Source: Solwaraspora sp. WMMD791 (GTDB lineage: Bacteria > Actinomycetota > Actinomycetes > Mycobacteriales > Micromonosporaceae). Taken from it: DNA of 64,000 nucleotides. Where the stretch lies: the NCBI RefSeq assembly GCF_029581195.1, contig NZ_CP120737.1, positions 4,131,001-4,195,000 of the forward strand. The letters run 5' to 3'. The notes under the pieces were generated by a model. That model was given only the letters and a program-made list of their open reading frames with translations. It made no database searches and was not told where the DNA came from. Position 1 is the first letter of the stretch; every line of letters starts with the position of its first letter. The translations under genes and the position numbers were made by a program. Positions 47,237 to 57,906 of the stretch are shown piece by piece.

Positions 47237-47555
47237 GAGGAATTCACGTCCAACATTTTTGCAAATGACCGTGACTACCTCTGGCGCAGCCGGGACACCG
47301 CAACTACGCTGGGCCGCGACTCCGGGATCGGCTCGCCCGCCGGTGCCCGGCCGTCCGGCAGCGCCCCCGATGTCGATGGAGCTGATACAGATCCGCCTAT
47401 CTCGATTCAGCCGACGCCGCGACAGTTAGAAATGTCGCGGGTTCCATGATCCGCGTGAAATTGTTTCGCACCACGGTGTCGAATGTCGCCGGGTACGACG
47501 GATCACGCTGCCCGGATTCCCCCATCTCACCCGCTCATCTCCAAGGAGACAATCG
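47237..47555. other. Noncoding gap with one hairpin
   Basis: About 320 nt. CCGCGACA (47417-47424) pairs with TGTCGCGG (47433-47440), possibly a weak terminator for the upstream gene. A lower-GC part (47236-47265 and 47425-47500) precedes the LPRTG gene and should contain its promoter; no consensus was clear. Confidence 0.5.
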
Positions 47556-47744
47556 ATGTCTGCTGCCTCCCTGCCGCGCACCGGCACCAGCGCTGCGGTC
47601 ACCATCGGTGGAATTGGCGGAATCGGCCAGTTGAGCCTTCCGCTACCGGCGGCCCTGGTGACCGCCGCGGTCACCATGATCGTCATTGGTGCGTTGCTCG
47701 TCCGGCTGTCCTTCCGTCCGGGTCGCCCCGCGTCGAACCGGTGA
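47556..47744 (+). CDS. 62-residue LPRTG-motif membrane microprotein
   Basis: MSAASLPRTG at the start, a Gly/Ile-rich spacer, one hydrophobic helix (about 31-51, LVTAAVTMIVIGALLV) and a basic tail (RLSFRPGRPASNR). This is a sortase sorting signal without a protein in front of it and without a signal peptide. The basic tail predicts N-outside insertion, exposing LPRTG. ATG 47556 has AAGGAGA at 7 nt. The stop overlaps the GTG of the GT2 gene (GTGA), so production is coupled. Function unknown. Confidence 0.75.
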   Translation: MSAASLPRTGTSAAVTIGGIGGIGQLSLPLPAALVTAAVTMIVIGALLVRLSFRPGRPASNR

Positions 47745-49168
47745 CCGCGACCCTCGTCCCAGGGCGCACCTACGCCGCCGCCGCTGCCCTGCTGGCAGCG
47801 GTGGCGGTGTGGGCCGCCCACCATGCGCTTGCCGCGTTCGGCCTGCTCAGCCACGGCACCGGGCACCGCTTCACCGCGATCTACGTCCTCATGTACGGCC
47901 TTCTGGTGTGGCAGTTGGGGTTCGCCTACCTCAATCAGCCGTACCGGGTCGGCCGCGCCGGGCGGCGGGCCCTCGACACGCTCGACGTGGCGGCGCTCGT
48001 TCCGGTGTACAACGAGGACCCGACGGCGCTGCGCGCCTGCCTGGAATCGATGATCGGGCAGCACCGGCGACCCCGGACGATCGTGGTCGTCGACGACGGC
48101 TCCACCACCGGCACGGCCGCGTACGCAGAGGTCCGGGACTGGTTCGGGCCGGCCGCCACGCAGGCCGGGATCCGGCCGGTGTGGCGACGCCAGGACAACG
48201 CGGGCAAACGGCACGCGCAGGCCGCCGCCATCGCCGAGGCACCCGACGCCGACGTCTACTGGACCGTCGACTCGGACACGATCAGCGATCCGCGCGCCCT
48301 CGGCGAGCTGCTCGCGCCACTGGCCGACCCGGCAGTGCAGTCGGTCGCGGGGATCGTGATGGCCGCCAACGTCCGGTCGTCGCTGCTGACCCGCTTCACC
48401 GACCTGTGGTTCGTCGCCGGGCAGTTGACCGACCGGTCCAGCCTCTCCGTCCTCAACGCCGTCTGGGTCAACTCCGGACCGATCGCGGTGTATCGCGGCC
48501 CGGTGATCCGCGACAACCTGGACAGCTACCTCAACGAGACCTTCGCCGGGCGGCGGGTACCGTTCAGCGACGACTCGATGCTGACCCTGTTCGCGATGTT
48601 GGCTGGCCGGACCGTCCAGCAGCCCTCCGCGTTCGCCTTCGCGCTGATGCCCGAGAAGGCCGGCCACTTCCTGCGGATGTTCGTCCGTTGGATGCGGGGC
48701 TCGTTCATCCGGTCACTGTGGCGGATGCGCTACCTGCCGCTGCGCTCGTGGGCCTACTGGCTGCACCTGATCCGGTGGGCGACGACGCTGCTGTCCACGA
48801 CGCTGTTCGTGACCGTGGCGGTGGTGATCCCGATCCAGGAGCCGTCGCTGGCCGCCCTGCCCTGGCTGGTGAGCGTCCCGATCGTCATCGGGTACGCGCA
48901 GTGCCTGCGGTACCTGACGATCCGCCGGTCCGACCAGTCGACTGCGTACCAGTGGGGCACCTGGGCGCTCGCGCCGATCGCGGTGGCCTGGGCGATGCTG
49001 GTGCTGCGCGCCACCCGCTGGTACGGCGTCGCCACCTGCTGGAAGACCGGCTGGGGCACCCGTGGCACCGTCGAGGTCGCCCTGGCGGCGGCCCCGATCC
49101 CCAGCCAGCGCGCCGGCGGCGTCGAACAGGTGCCGAACCCGGATGCCGAACTGGCGGCCCGCAGCTAG
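47741..49168 (+). CDS. Hyaluronan-synthase-like processive glycosyltransferase (GT2)
   Basis: 475 residues. Two N-terminal membrane segments (about 8-30, 42-62), a GT2 catalytic domain, then three C-terminal segments. Motifs in order: VPVYNEDP, VVDDGSTTG (UDP-sugar binding), DSDT (DxD metal site), NSGPIAVYRG, DDSML (base), and RWMRGSFIRSLW, matching the R-W motif of hyaluronan/chitin synthases. It probably polymerises and exports a polysaccharide; the sugar is not predictable. GTG 47741 overlaps the LPRTG gene. Confidence 0.88.
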   Translation: MTATLVPGRTYAAAAALLAAVAVWAAHHALAAFGLLSHGTGHRFTAIYVLMYGLLVWQLGFAYLNQPYRVGRAGRRALDTLDVAALVPVYNEDPTALRACLESMIGQHRRPRTIVVVDDGSTTGTAAYAEVRDWFGPAATQAGIRPVWRRQDNAGKRHAQAAAIAEAPDADVYWTVDSDTISDPRALGELLAPLADPAVQSVAGIVMAANVRSSLLTRFTDLWFVAGQLTDRSSLSVLNAVWVNSGPIAVYRGPVIRDNLDSYLNETFAGRRVPFSDDSMLTLFAMLAGRTVQQPSAFAFALMPEKAGHFLRMFVRWMRGSFIRSLWRMRYLPLRSWAYWLHLIRWATTLLSTTLFVTVAVVIPIQEPSLAALPWLVSVPIVIGYAQCLRYLTIRRSDQSTAYQWGTWALAPIAVAWAMLVLRATRWYGVATCWKTGWGTRGTVEVALAAAPIPSQRAGGVEQVPNPDAELAARS

Positions 49169-49171
49169 CCT
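49166..49171 (+). promoter_or_regulatory. -10 element of the P-loop kinase gene
   Basis: TAGCCT overlapping the GT2 stop, 8 nt before GTG 49180; suggests an extra leaderless start inside the cluster. Confidence 0.4.
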
Positions 49172-49179
49172 GATCGGTC

Positions 49180-49713
49180 GTGCGGCGGGTATCGGTGGTC
49201 GGGGTGCCAGGGTCGGGGAAGTCCACTCTGGCCGCAGCGTTGGCGGCCAGGCTCGGCGTACCGCACGTCGAACTGGACGCGCTGTTCCATCAGCCGGACT
49301 GGCAGCCGACGCCGCCCGAGGAGTTCCGGGCCGCCGTCGCCGACGCGATCGCCGGCGACGGCTGGGTCACCGACGGCAACTACTCGTCGGTGCAGGAGAC
49401 GATCTGGCAGCGCGCCGACACCGTGATCTGGTACGACCTGCCCCGCTGGCGGGTGATGCGCCAGATCGTGTGGCGTACCGTGCGCCGGGCGTGGAGTCGG
49501 GTGGAGCTGTGGAACGGCAACCGGGAACGCTGGACCAACCTGTTCAGCCGCGACCCGGAACGCTCGATCATCGTCTGGGCGTGGCAGCAGTACCCGCACT
49601 ACCGCAGCCGGTACCAGGCCGCGACGACCGACTCCCGGTGGAGTCGGCTGCGGTTCGTCCGGATCACCTCACACGTCCAGGCCCGACGGCTGCTGCACGA
49701 TCTGGACCGGTGA
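49180..49713 (+). CDS. P-loop kinase-like protein (FlaR/adenylate kinase-like)
   Basis: 177 residues. Walker A GVPGSGKST (8-16), then HVELDALFHQPDWQP and WVTDGNYSS, features of small P-loop proteins annotated as FlaR, topology modulation or adenylate-kinase-like. The region WYDLPRWRVMRQIVWRTVRR has the basic lid. Substrate unknown. GTG 49180 is probably leaderless, though read-through from the GT2 gene is possible. It converges on paaE. Confidence 0.82.
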   Translation: MRRVSVVGVPGSGKSTLAAALAARLGVPHVELDALFHQPDWQPTPPEEFRAAVADAIAGDGWVTDGNYSSVQETIWQRADTVIWYDLPRWRVMRQIVWRTVRRAWSRVELWNGNRERWTNLFSRDPERSIIVWAWQQYPHYRSRYQAATTDSRWSRLRFVRITSHVQARRLLHDLDR

Positions 49714-49735
49714 ACTCCCGCGCCGAGCTGCGCCG

Positions 49736-50869
49736 TCAGGTGTCGTAGTCGACCGTGAGCCGGTCGGTGGTGGCGACGGACTGGCAGGTCAGCACGTAGC
49801 CGGCGGCCAGCTCGTCGGGCTCCAGGGCGTAGTTGCGGACCATCGACACCGCACCGTCGACCACCTTCGCGCGACAGGTGGAGCAGACCCCGCCCTTGCA
49901 GGCGTACGGCAGCTCGGAGCGGACCCGCAGCGCGGCGTCGAGCACCCGTTCGCCGGGCCTGGTCCGCACCGTCGAGGCCCGCCCGTCGAGCAGCACCGTC
50001 ACCTCGGCGCCGGTGGCCTCGGTCGACACACCAGCGTCCATTGTGCCGCCGGACGATCCGGCGGTGGCGGGTGCGTCGCCGGCGTGGAACAGCTCGCTGT
50101 GCACCGCCCCGGCCGGCACCCCCCGGTCGGCGAGCACCTGCTGGGCCGTCGTCACCAGACCGTACGGTCCGCAGAGGAACCACTCGTCGATCCGGTCACC
50201 CGGCACCAGGGTGTCCAACAGCCGGCCGAACCGGGTGGCGTCGATCCGCCCGGACAACAGCTGGGCGCCGGTGACCTCCCGGGAGAGTACGTGCACCACC
50301 TGCAGCCGCGTCGGGTGCCGATCCTTCAGGTCGGCGATCTCGTCGGCGAACATGACGGTGTGCGCCGACCGGTTGCCGAAGATCAGGGTGAACCGGCTGG
50401 ACTGCTCGACCGCCAACCCGGTGGCGAGCAGCGACAGCATCGGGGTGATGCCGGAGCCGCCGGCCAGCATGCCGTAGTGCCGGCTGCGCTGCGGGGTGAA
50501 CCCGGTGGTGAAGTTCCCGAGCGGTGGCAGCACGTCCACGGTCGCCCCGACGGCGAGCTGACGCACCGCGTACCCGGAAAAGGCGCCGCCGGGCACGTGC
50601 CGCACGCCGATCCGCAGCCGGCCGTGGTCGTCGAGCTCCGCCGGGGTGGAGCAGATCGAGTACGAGCGGCGCACGTCGGGGCCGCCGGCCGGATCGACCA
50701 GCCGTACGGTCAGATGCTGCCCGGCGGCGAACCGGAACGCCTCGCGGACCGGCGGCGGTACGGCGAAGGTGACCGCGACCGCGTCGTCGGTGAGCCGGTC
50801 GACGGCGACGACCGGCAGTGGGTGGAACATCGGCCGCCGCCGGGTCGGCCGGCTGATCGTCACCGCCAT
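49736..50869 (-). CDS. paaE: Phenylacetyl-CoA epoxidase reductase PaaE
   Basis: 377 residues. FAD-binding ferredoxin reductase domain (RRSYSICSTP; GGSGITPMLSL; FLCGPYGLV), then a C-terminal plant-type [2Fe-2S] ferredoxin (CKGGVCSTC plus LTCQ). Passes electrons from NADPH to the PaaA di-iron centre. Last gene of the operon; it starts 25 nt after paaD. Confidence 0.96.
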   Translation of the reverse strand: MAVTISRPTRRRPMFHPLPVVAVDRLTDDAVAVTFAVPPPVREAFRFAAGQHLTVRLVDPAGGPDVRRSYSICSTPAELDDHGRLRIGVRHVPGGAFSGYAVRQLAVGATVDVLPPLGNFTTGFTPQRSRHYGMLAGGSGITPMLSLLATGLAVEQSSRFTLIFGNRSAHTVMFADEIADLKDRHPTRLQVVHVLSREVTGAQLLSGRIDATRFGRLLDTLVPGDRIDEWFLCGPYGLVTTAQQVLADRGVPAGAVHSELFHAGDAPATAGSSGGTMDAGVSTEATGAEVTVLLDGRASTVRTRPGERVLDAALRVRSELPYACKGGVCSTCRAKVVDGAVSMVRNYALEPDELAAGYVLTCQSVATTDRLTVDYDT

Positions 50870-50894
50870 CGCGGCACCACCCCCTCGCCCGCCA

Positions 50895-51458
50895 TCACAG
50901 GGCCTTGATCTGCTCGAACGGTTCAGCGCAGGCCTGGCACCGCCACAGTGACTTGCAGGCGGTCGCGCCGAAGCGGCTGAGTTGCTCGGTCCGTGGCGAC
51001 CCGCAGGCGGGGCAGCGCACGGTCAACGGCACGGGTACCGGCCCGGTGGCCGCCGGGTGCGGTGGGGCGATCCCGGCGGCGGCGAGCTTGTCCCGGCCGG
51101 CGGCGGAGATCCAGTCCGTGCTCCAGGCCGGGGCCAGCACGGTCACGACCGTCGCCTCGGCGAAGCCGGCGCGGGCCAGCGCCGCCCGGATCTCGCTGCG
51201 CATCAGCTCCATCGCCGGGCACCCCGTGTAGGTCGGGGTGATGGTCACCCGGACCGCGCCGGTGGCGTCGTCGATCTCGACGCCGCGCAGGATGCCGAGG
51301 TCGTCGATGGTGAGGACGCGGATCTCCGGATCGACCACCGCGGCGACCGCCGCCCGGGCAGCGGCCACGGGGGTCGCGGTCTGCCCGGCAGCGGCCACGG
51401 GGGTCGCGGTCTGCCCGGCAGCGGCCATGGGGGTCGCGGTCTGCCCGGTGGCGCTCAC
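50895..51458 (-). CDS. paaD: Phenylacetyl-CoA epoxidase assembly protein PaaD, with N-terminal repeat
   Basis: 187 residues. DUF59-like domain (VDPEIRVLTIDDLGILRGV, TPTYTGCPAMELM) and a C-terminal zinc-ribbon-like part (CPACG ... CQAC). PaaD is required for PaaA/PaaE function, probably through iron-sulfur/iron delivery. The first 35 residues are a threefold 10-residue repeat (GQTATPVAAA type) from a 30-bp tandem repeat. GTG 51458 (or 51461) overlaps the paaC stop. Confidence 0.93.
   Translation of the reverse strand: MSATGQTATPMAAAGQTATPVAAAGQTATPVAAARAAVAAVVDPEIRVLTIDDLGILRGVEIDDATGAVRVTITPTYTGCPAMELMRSEIRAALARAGFAEATVVTVLAPAWSTDWISAAGRDKLAAAGIAPPHPAATGPVPVPLTVRCPACGSPRTEQLSRFGATACKSLWRCQACAEPFEQIKAL
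51361..51450. repeat. 30-bp tandem repeat, three copies, in paaD
   Basis: Units 51361-51390, 51391-51420 (identical) and 51421-51450 (three substitutions). Being 30 bp, it preserves frame and adds ten residues per unit. Confidence 0.95.
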
Positions 51459-52210
51459 CACCGTGCTCCCGGATGTGCCCGGTGCACCACCTGCATCTCG
51501 GCCAGCAGGTAGGACAGGTGCTCGGTGTGCCGGCCGTGCCGGCCGCCGTCGGGTCGCCAACCGTCGTCGGGTCGACGCAGCGTCGCCTGGTCGAGGACCG
51601 GTCCGATCATGGCGAGCCAGCCGTCGCGCGGGTCGGCGACCCCGCCGCCGGGCAGCGGGGCGACCAGCTCGTGCGTGTACGGCCACAGCAGGTCGACCGC
51701 GTGCTGCATCCGGCGGTGCGACTCCTCGGTGCCGTCGCCGAGTCGCAGCGTCCAGATCCGGGCGTGGTCGAAGTGGTACGCCGATTCCTTCGCCGCCTTG
51801 GCGGCGATCGCCGCCAGCCGATCGTCGGGGCCGGACCGTAGCGCGGCGTAGAGCCGGCTCTGGGCCGCAGCGACGAACAGCAGCTTGCCGATGGCGACCG
51901 CGAAGTCGTCGTCGGGCAGTTCGACCAGCAGGCAGTTGCGGAACTCCTGGTCGGTACGCAGGTACGCCAGGGTGTCCTCGGTGATCGGATCATCCGCCGG
52001 GGCGGCCGGCACGGCACCGGGTGGCAGCTGCTCGGCGGCGTACGTCAGCAGCAGCCGGGCCACGCCGAGCTGGTCGAGCGCGATGTTGGCCAGCGCGACG
52101 TCCTCTTCGAGCTCGGGAGCCCGGGTGCACCACCAGGTCAACCGCTGGGCGGTGATCAACGCGTCGTCGGCCCAGCAGAGCAACTGGTCCACCGGGGTGC
52201 TGCCGCTCAC
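51455..52210 (-). CDS. paaC: Phenylacetyl-CoA epoxidase structural subunit PaaC
   Basis: 251 residues, ferritin-like helical fold that stabilises PaaA. EEDVALANIALDQLGVARLL, KAAKESAYHFDHARIWTLRL and TEHLSYLLAEMQVVHR are family-typical. GTG 52210 overlaps the paaB stop (GTGA). Confidence 0.96.
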   Translation of the reverse strand: MSGSTPVDQLLCWADDALITAQRLTWWCTRAPELEEDVALANIALDQLGVARLLLTYAAEQLPPGAVPAAPADDPITEDTLAYLRTDQEFRNCLLVELPDDDFAVAIGKLLFVAAAQSRLYAALRSGPDDRLAAIAAKAAKESAYHFDHARIWTLRLGDGTEESHRRMQHAVDLLWPYTHELVAPLPGGGVADPRDGWLAMIGPVLDQATLRRPDDGWRPDGGRHGRHTEHLSYLLAEMQVVHRAHPGARW

Positions 52211-52509
52211 AGGTGACGCACCCCGTCCGGCACCTGGTAGAAGGTGGGATGTCGGTAGACCTTGTCGGCGGCCGGGTCGAAGAAGGCGTCCTTCTCGTCC
52301 GGGCTGGAGGCGGTGATCGCCTCGGCCGGCACCACCCAGATCGAGACGCCTTCCTGGCGGCGGGTGTAGAGGTCGCGGGCATGCCGTAGGGCCAGCACCG
52401 CGTCGGGCGCGTGCAGGCTTCCGACATGGGTGTGGGCCAGACCGCGCCGGGGGCGGACGAAGACCTCCCACAGCGGGGTGGGGGTGGTGGCGCTGGCCTG
52501 CTCGCTCAT
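52207..52509 (-). CDS. paaB: Phenylacetyl-CoA epoxidase subunit PaaB
   Basis: 100 residues. [36 protein letters not shown] and GVSIWVVPA match PaaB, which bridges PaaAC heterodimers. ATG 52509 overlaps the paaA stop. Confidence 0.96.
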   Translation of the reverse strand: MSEQASATTPTPLWEVFVRPRRGLAHTHVGSLHAPDAVLALRHARDLYTRRQEGVSIWVVPAEAITASSPDEKDAFFDPAADKVYRHPTFYQVPDGVRHL

Positions 52510-53654
52510 CGGATGCCCGCCCCCGCCGTCGCGGCGGTACCGGTCGTGGTGGCCCGGGCCGCGGCGGTACCGGTCGTGGTGGCCCGGGCCGCGGCGGCGG
52601 ACCGGGCGGCCTGCTTGTCGGCGTACGCCCGGGCGGCGGCGCGCACCCACCCGCCGGCGTCGTGCGCCGCCCGACGGTGGGCGAGCCGCTGCCGGTTGCA
52701 GGGACCGTCGCCGCTGATCACCCGGTGCAGTTCGGCGTAGTCGGGGGCGGTGAAGTCGTACGCCTGACGCTGCTCGTTCCAGCGCAGGTGCGGATCCGGC
52801 AAAGTCAGGCCGAGGGGCCCGATCTGCTGGACGCACATGTCGACGAAGCGTTGCCGCAGCTCGTCGTTGGAGAAGCGCTTGATCTTCCAGCTCATCGACT
52901 GGGCAGAGTGGGTGGAGTCGACGTCGGGCGGGCCGAACATGGCCAGGGAGGGGTACCACCAGCGGTCGACGGCGTCCTGGGCCATCTGCCGTTGGGCCGA
53001 GGTGCCATGGGCGAGGGTGTGCAGGATCTCGTACCCCTGGCGCTGGTGGAACGACTCCTCCTTGCAGATGCGGATCATGGCGCGGGCGTACGGGCCGTAC
53101 GAGCAGCGGCACAGCGGCACCTGGTTGATGATGGCGGCGCCGTCCACCAGCCAGCCGATGGCGCCGACGTCGGCCCAGGTCAGCGTGGGGTAGTTGAAGA
53201 TGGAGCTGTACTTCTGCCGGCCGGACAACAGCAGGTCGACGAGCTCCTCGCGGGTCACTCCGAGGGTTTCGGCGGCGGCGTAGAGGTAGAGGCCGTGGCC
53301 CGCCTCGTCCTGGACCTTGGCCAGCAGGATCGCCTTGCGGTGCAGGCTGGGGGCCCGGCTGAGCCAGTTCCCTTCGGGCTGCATACCGATGATCTCCGAG
53401 TGCGCGTGCTGGGCGATCTGCCGGATCAGGGTGCGCCGGTAGCCGTCCGGCATCCAGTCGCGCGGCTCGATCTTCTGGTCCGCCTCGATGGTCCCGGTGA
53501 AGTACCCGGCGGGATCGTCACTGCATACCGGGTCGGTCTCCGCCCCGACCCGGTGGCGGGCTGCGGCCGCCCGCAACTCCGCCTCGGCGGCCTCGACCTC
53601 GTCGAGGATGCCGCCCGGTGCTTCACGCATCGACTGGGGGTGATCGCCGTCCAC
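52506..53654 (-). CDS. paaA: Phenylacetyl-CoA epoxidase catalytic subunit PaaA
   Basis: About 382 residues. Di-iron enzyme that makes ring-1,2-epoxyphenylacetyl-CoA with O2. Ligand helices: [18 protein letters not shown] and [14 protein letters not shown], with the earlier QHAHSEIIG. The C-terminal tail is Ala/Arg/Thr-rich and contains a 10-residue repeat ([10 protein letters not shown]) from a 30-bp duplication. GTG 53654 has a possible -10 upstream; ATG 53630 is the alternative. First gene of paaABCDE; paaK and other catabolic genes are not in the window. Confidence 0.95.
   Translation of the reverse strand: MDGDHPQSMREAPGGILDEVEAAEAELRAAAARHRVGAETDPVCSDDPAGYFTGTIEADQKIEPRDWMPDGYRRTLIRQIAQHAHSEIIGMQPEGNWLSRAPSLHRKAILLAKVQDEAGHGLYLYAAAETLGVTREELVDLLLSGRQKYSSIFNYPTLTWADVGAIGWLVDGAAIINQVPLCRCSYGPYARAMIRICKEESFHQRQGYEILHTLAHGTSAQRQMAQDAVDRWWYPSLAMFGPPDVDSTHSAQSMSWKIKRFSNDELRQRFVDMCVQQIGPLGLTLPDPHLRWNEQRQAYDFTAPDYAELHRVISGDGPCNRQRLAHRRAAHDAGGWVRAAARAYADKQAARSAAAARATTTGTAAARATTTGTAATAGAGIR
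52531..52590. repeat. 30-bp perfect duplication in the paaA tail
   Basis: 52531-52560 and 52561-52590 are identical. The frame is preserved and ten residues are duplicated. Confidence 0.95.
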
Positions 53655-53662
53655 CCGTCCAG

Positions 53663-53701
53663 TGTTACAACCAATCCACCCCCACGCCAAGACCTGTAAC
53701 A
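53663..53701. promoter_or_regulatory. Inverted repeat in the paa promoter
   Basis: TGTTACA (53663-53669) and TGTAACA (53695-53701), centres 32 bp apart (three helical turns), directly upstream of paaA. One arm overlaps the likely -10 (TAACAC on the minus strand). A repressor of phenylacetate genes (TetR- or GntR-type in other bacteria) could bind here; none is encoded nearby. Confidence 0.45.
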
Positions 53702-54011
53702 AAACAGTCCAGACTCCGGACAACTTCGGGCACCGGGGAGACGTGCCACCGGCGATCCCGTGAGGCAACTCACCGCAGACATGATTCTGATCCACCTATT
53801 GTGCCATTATTATCGAACTAAATGGACATAACAGTTTATTTTTGCCGCAATTAACCTGAACTTGAAACTCCCTCCCCTGGCCGATCGAGGTTTCCGACGT
53901 AAACTGCCCTGTGTCGCGCCGGGCCCACCGAGCGCGCCAGGCCGGACACCCATCGTCGATCAGGACACCCGACGCAGGATCATCCACGCTCACCTCCCGG
54001 AGCAGCCCCCC
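53702..54011. other. Intergenic region with an AT-rich island
   Basis: 310 nt between the paa promoter and the first serine hydrolase. The stretch about 53800-53870 is roughly two thirds A+T, in striking contrast to the rest. It includes TTATTTTTG and AATTAACCT elements. No ORF is credible. It is probably the hydrolase promoter region. Confidence 0.55.
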
Positions 54012-54995
54012 ATGACTTCACGCGTGACGGTCACTGTCGTGCTGGCAGCCCTGGTGGTCGGTGCCGTCCTGATGATCCCCACCGCTTCGGCACGCCTGGT
54101 GGGCGAGATGACGTCGACCATAGGCAACCAGCCGGCGACCGCGCTGACCGAATCGACGCCGACCGCCCCCGAGTCCCCTGAGCCGCCCGCCGTACCGACG
54201 CTGCGGGCAGCACCGGTCTCCGTCCCCGTCGACGGCTTCCTCTCCTGGGCGCTGCTGGACCGGGCCAGCGGCGAGATCAGCGGCTCGGACAACATCACCG
54301 AGACCAGCTCGACCGAGTCGATGATCAAAATCTGGATCGTCTCCGACTACCTGCGCGAACTGGGCGAGGTCGAGCCGGGCCCCGACAACCTGGCACAGGC
54401 CGCGCTGGCCATCCGGGACAGCGACGACGACGCGACGAACCGGCTCTACTACGCCGCCGGCGGCGACATCGTGCTCGACCGGATGATCAAGATGTGCGGG
54501 TTGGCGCAGACCCGGGCGGTGATCCCGCCAGGGGAACGCAACATCTGGTGGAGCTACACCCAGATGTCCGCCCGCGACGCCGTCCTGATGGGCGAATGTG
54601 TCCGCAACGGCACCGCCGCCGGGCCGAAATGGACCGACTGGGTGCTGAGCCAGATGACGCAGGTCCGAGGCAGCACCGCGGTGGCGGACCAGCAGGCCCG
54701 CTCCGGCGGCGGCCGTTGGGGGATCGTCGACGGGCTGCCACAGAGCCTCCTCGACGAGGTCGAGGTCGGGATCAAGAACGGCTGGACCCGGATCTGGGCC
54801 GACGCGTCCTGGCACCTGAACTGCCTCGCGGTCACCGACGACTGGGTGCTCGCCGTGATGACCCGCTACCCCGGCGAGTACGGACTCGACTACGGTGCCA
54901 ACCTCTGCCGCGACGTCACCCGGCAACTGGTCACCCCGCACGCCGGCGCGTCGATCCAGCTTCCCGCCGCTGCCACGCCCGCAGCCCGTAGCTGA
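54012..54995 (+). CDS. Secreted SxxK serine hydrolase (beta-lactamase/PBP-like), copy 1
   Basis: 327 residues. Signal peptide or N-terminal anchor (VTVTVVLAALVVGAVLMIPTASA), Pro/Thr linker, then a penicillin-recognising fold: S-MIK at about 103-106 (SxxK), DSDDD in the SDN position (about 138), and K-NG (IKNGW) in place of KTG near 256. Two cysteines (KMCG, GECV) may pair. ATG 54012 is chosen just before the hydrophobic segment. Likely acts on peptidoglycan or beta-lactams outside the cell; not a standard class A enzyme. Confidence 0.82.
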   Translation: MTSRVTVTVVLAALVVGAVLMIPTASARLVGEMTSTIGNQPATALTESTPTAPESPEPPAVPTLRAAPVSVPVDGFLSWALLDRASGEISGSDNITETSSTESMIKIWIVSDYLRELGEVEPGPDNLAQAALAIRDSDDDATNRLYYAAGGDIVLDRMIKMCGLAQTRAVIPPGERNIWWSYTQMSARDAVLMGECVRNGTAAGPKWTDWVLSQMTQVRGSTAVADQQARSGGGRWGIVDGLPQSLLDEVEVGIKNGWTRIWADASWHLNCLAVTDDWVLAVMTRYPGEYGLDYGANLCRDVTRQLVTPHAGASIQLPAAATPAARS

Positions 54996-54996
54996 C

Positions 54997-57701
<2,705 letters not shown>

Positions 57702-57906
57702 GGTCGCCGCACCGGCCCCGACGCCACACCCGGCGGACAGCGTACGGGTCGAAATCGGTGGAGGACGCCGGCGACGGCGAGTAGTGTCACTGGTCGCTTG
57801 ACGGCCATGGTGAACAGGCACCGTTGACGGACGTCACCGCGCCGGGGCCCCGACGGGCGACCCGGACACGCGAGCGAGCACGCCGACGATCCGCGCTGGA
57901 GTCCGC

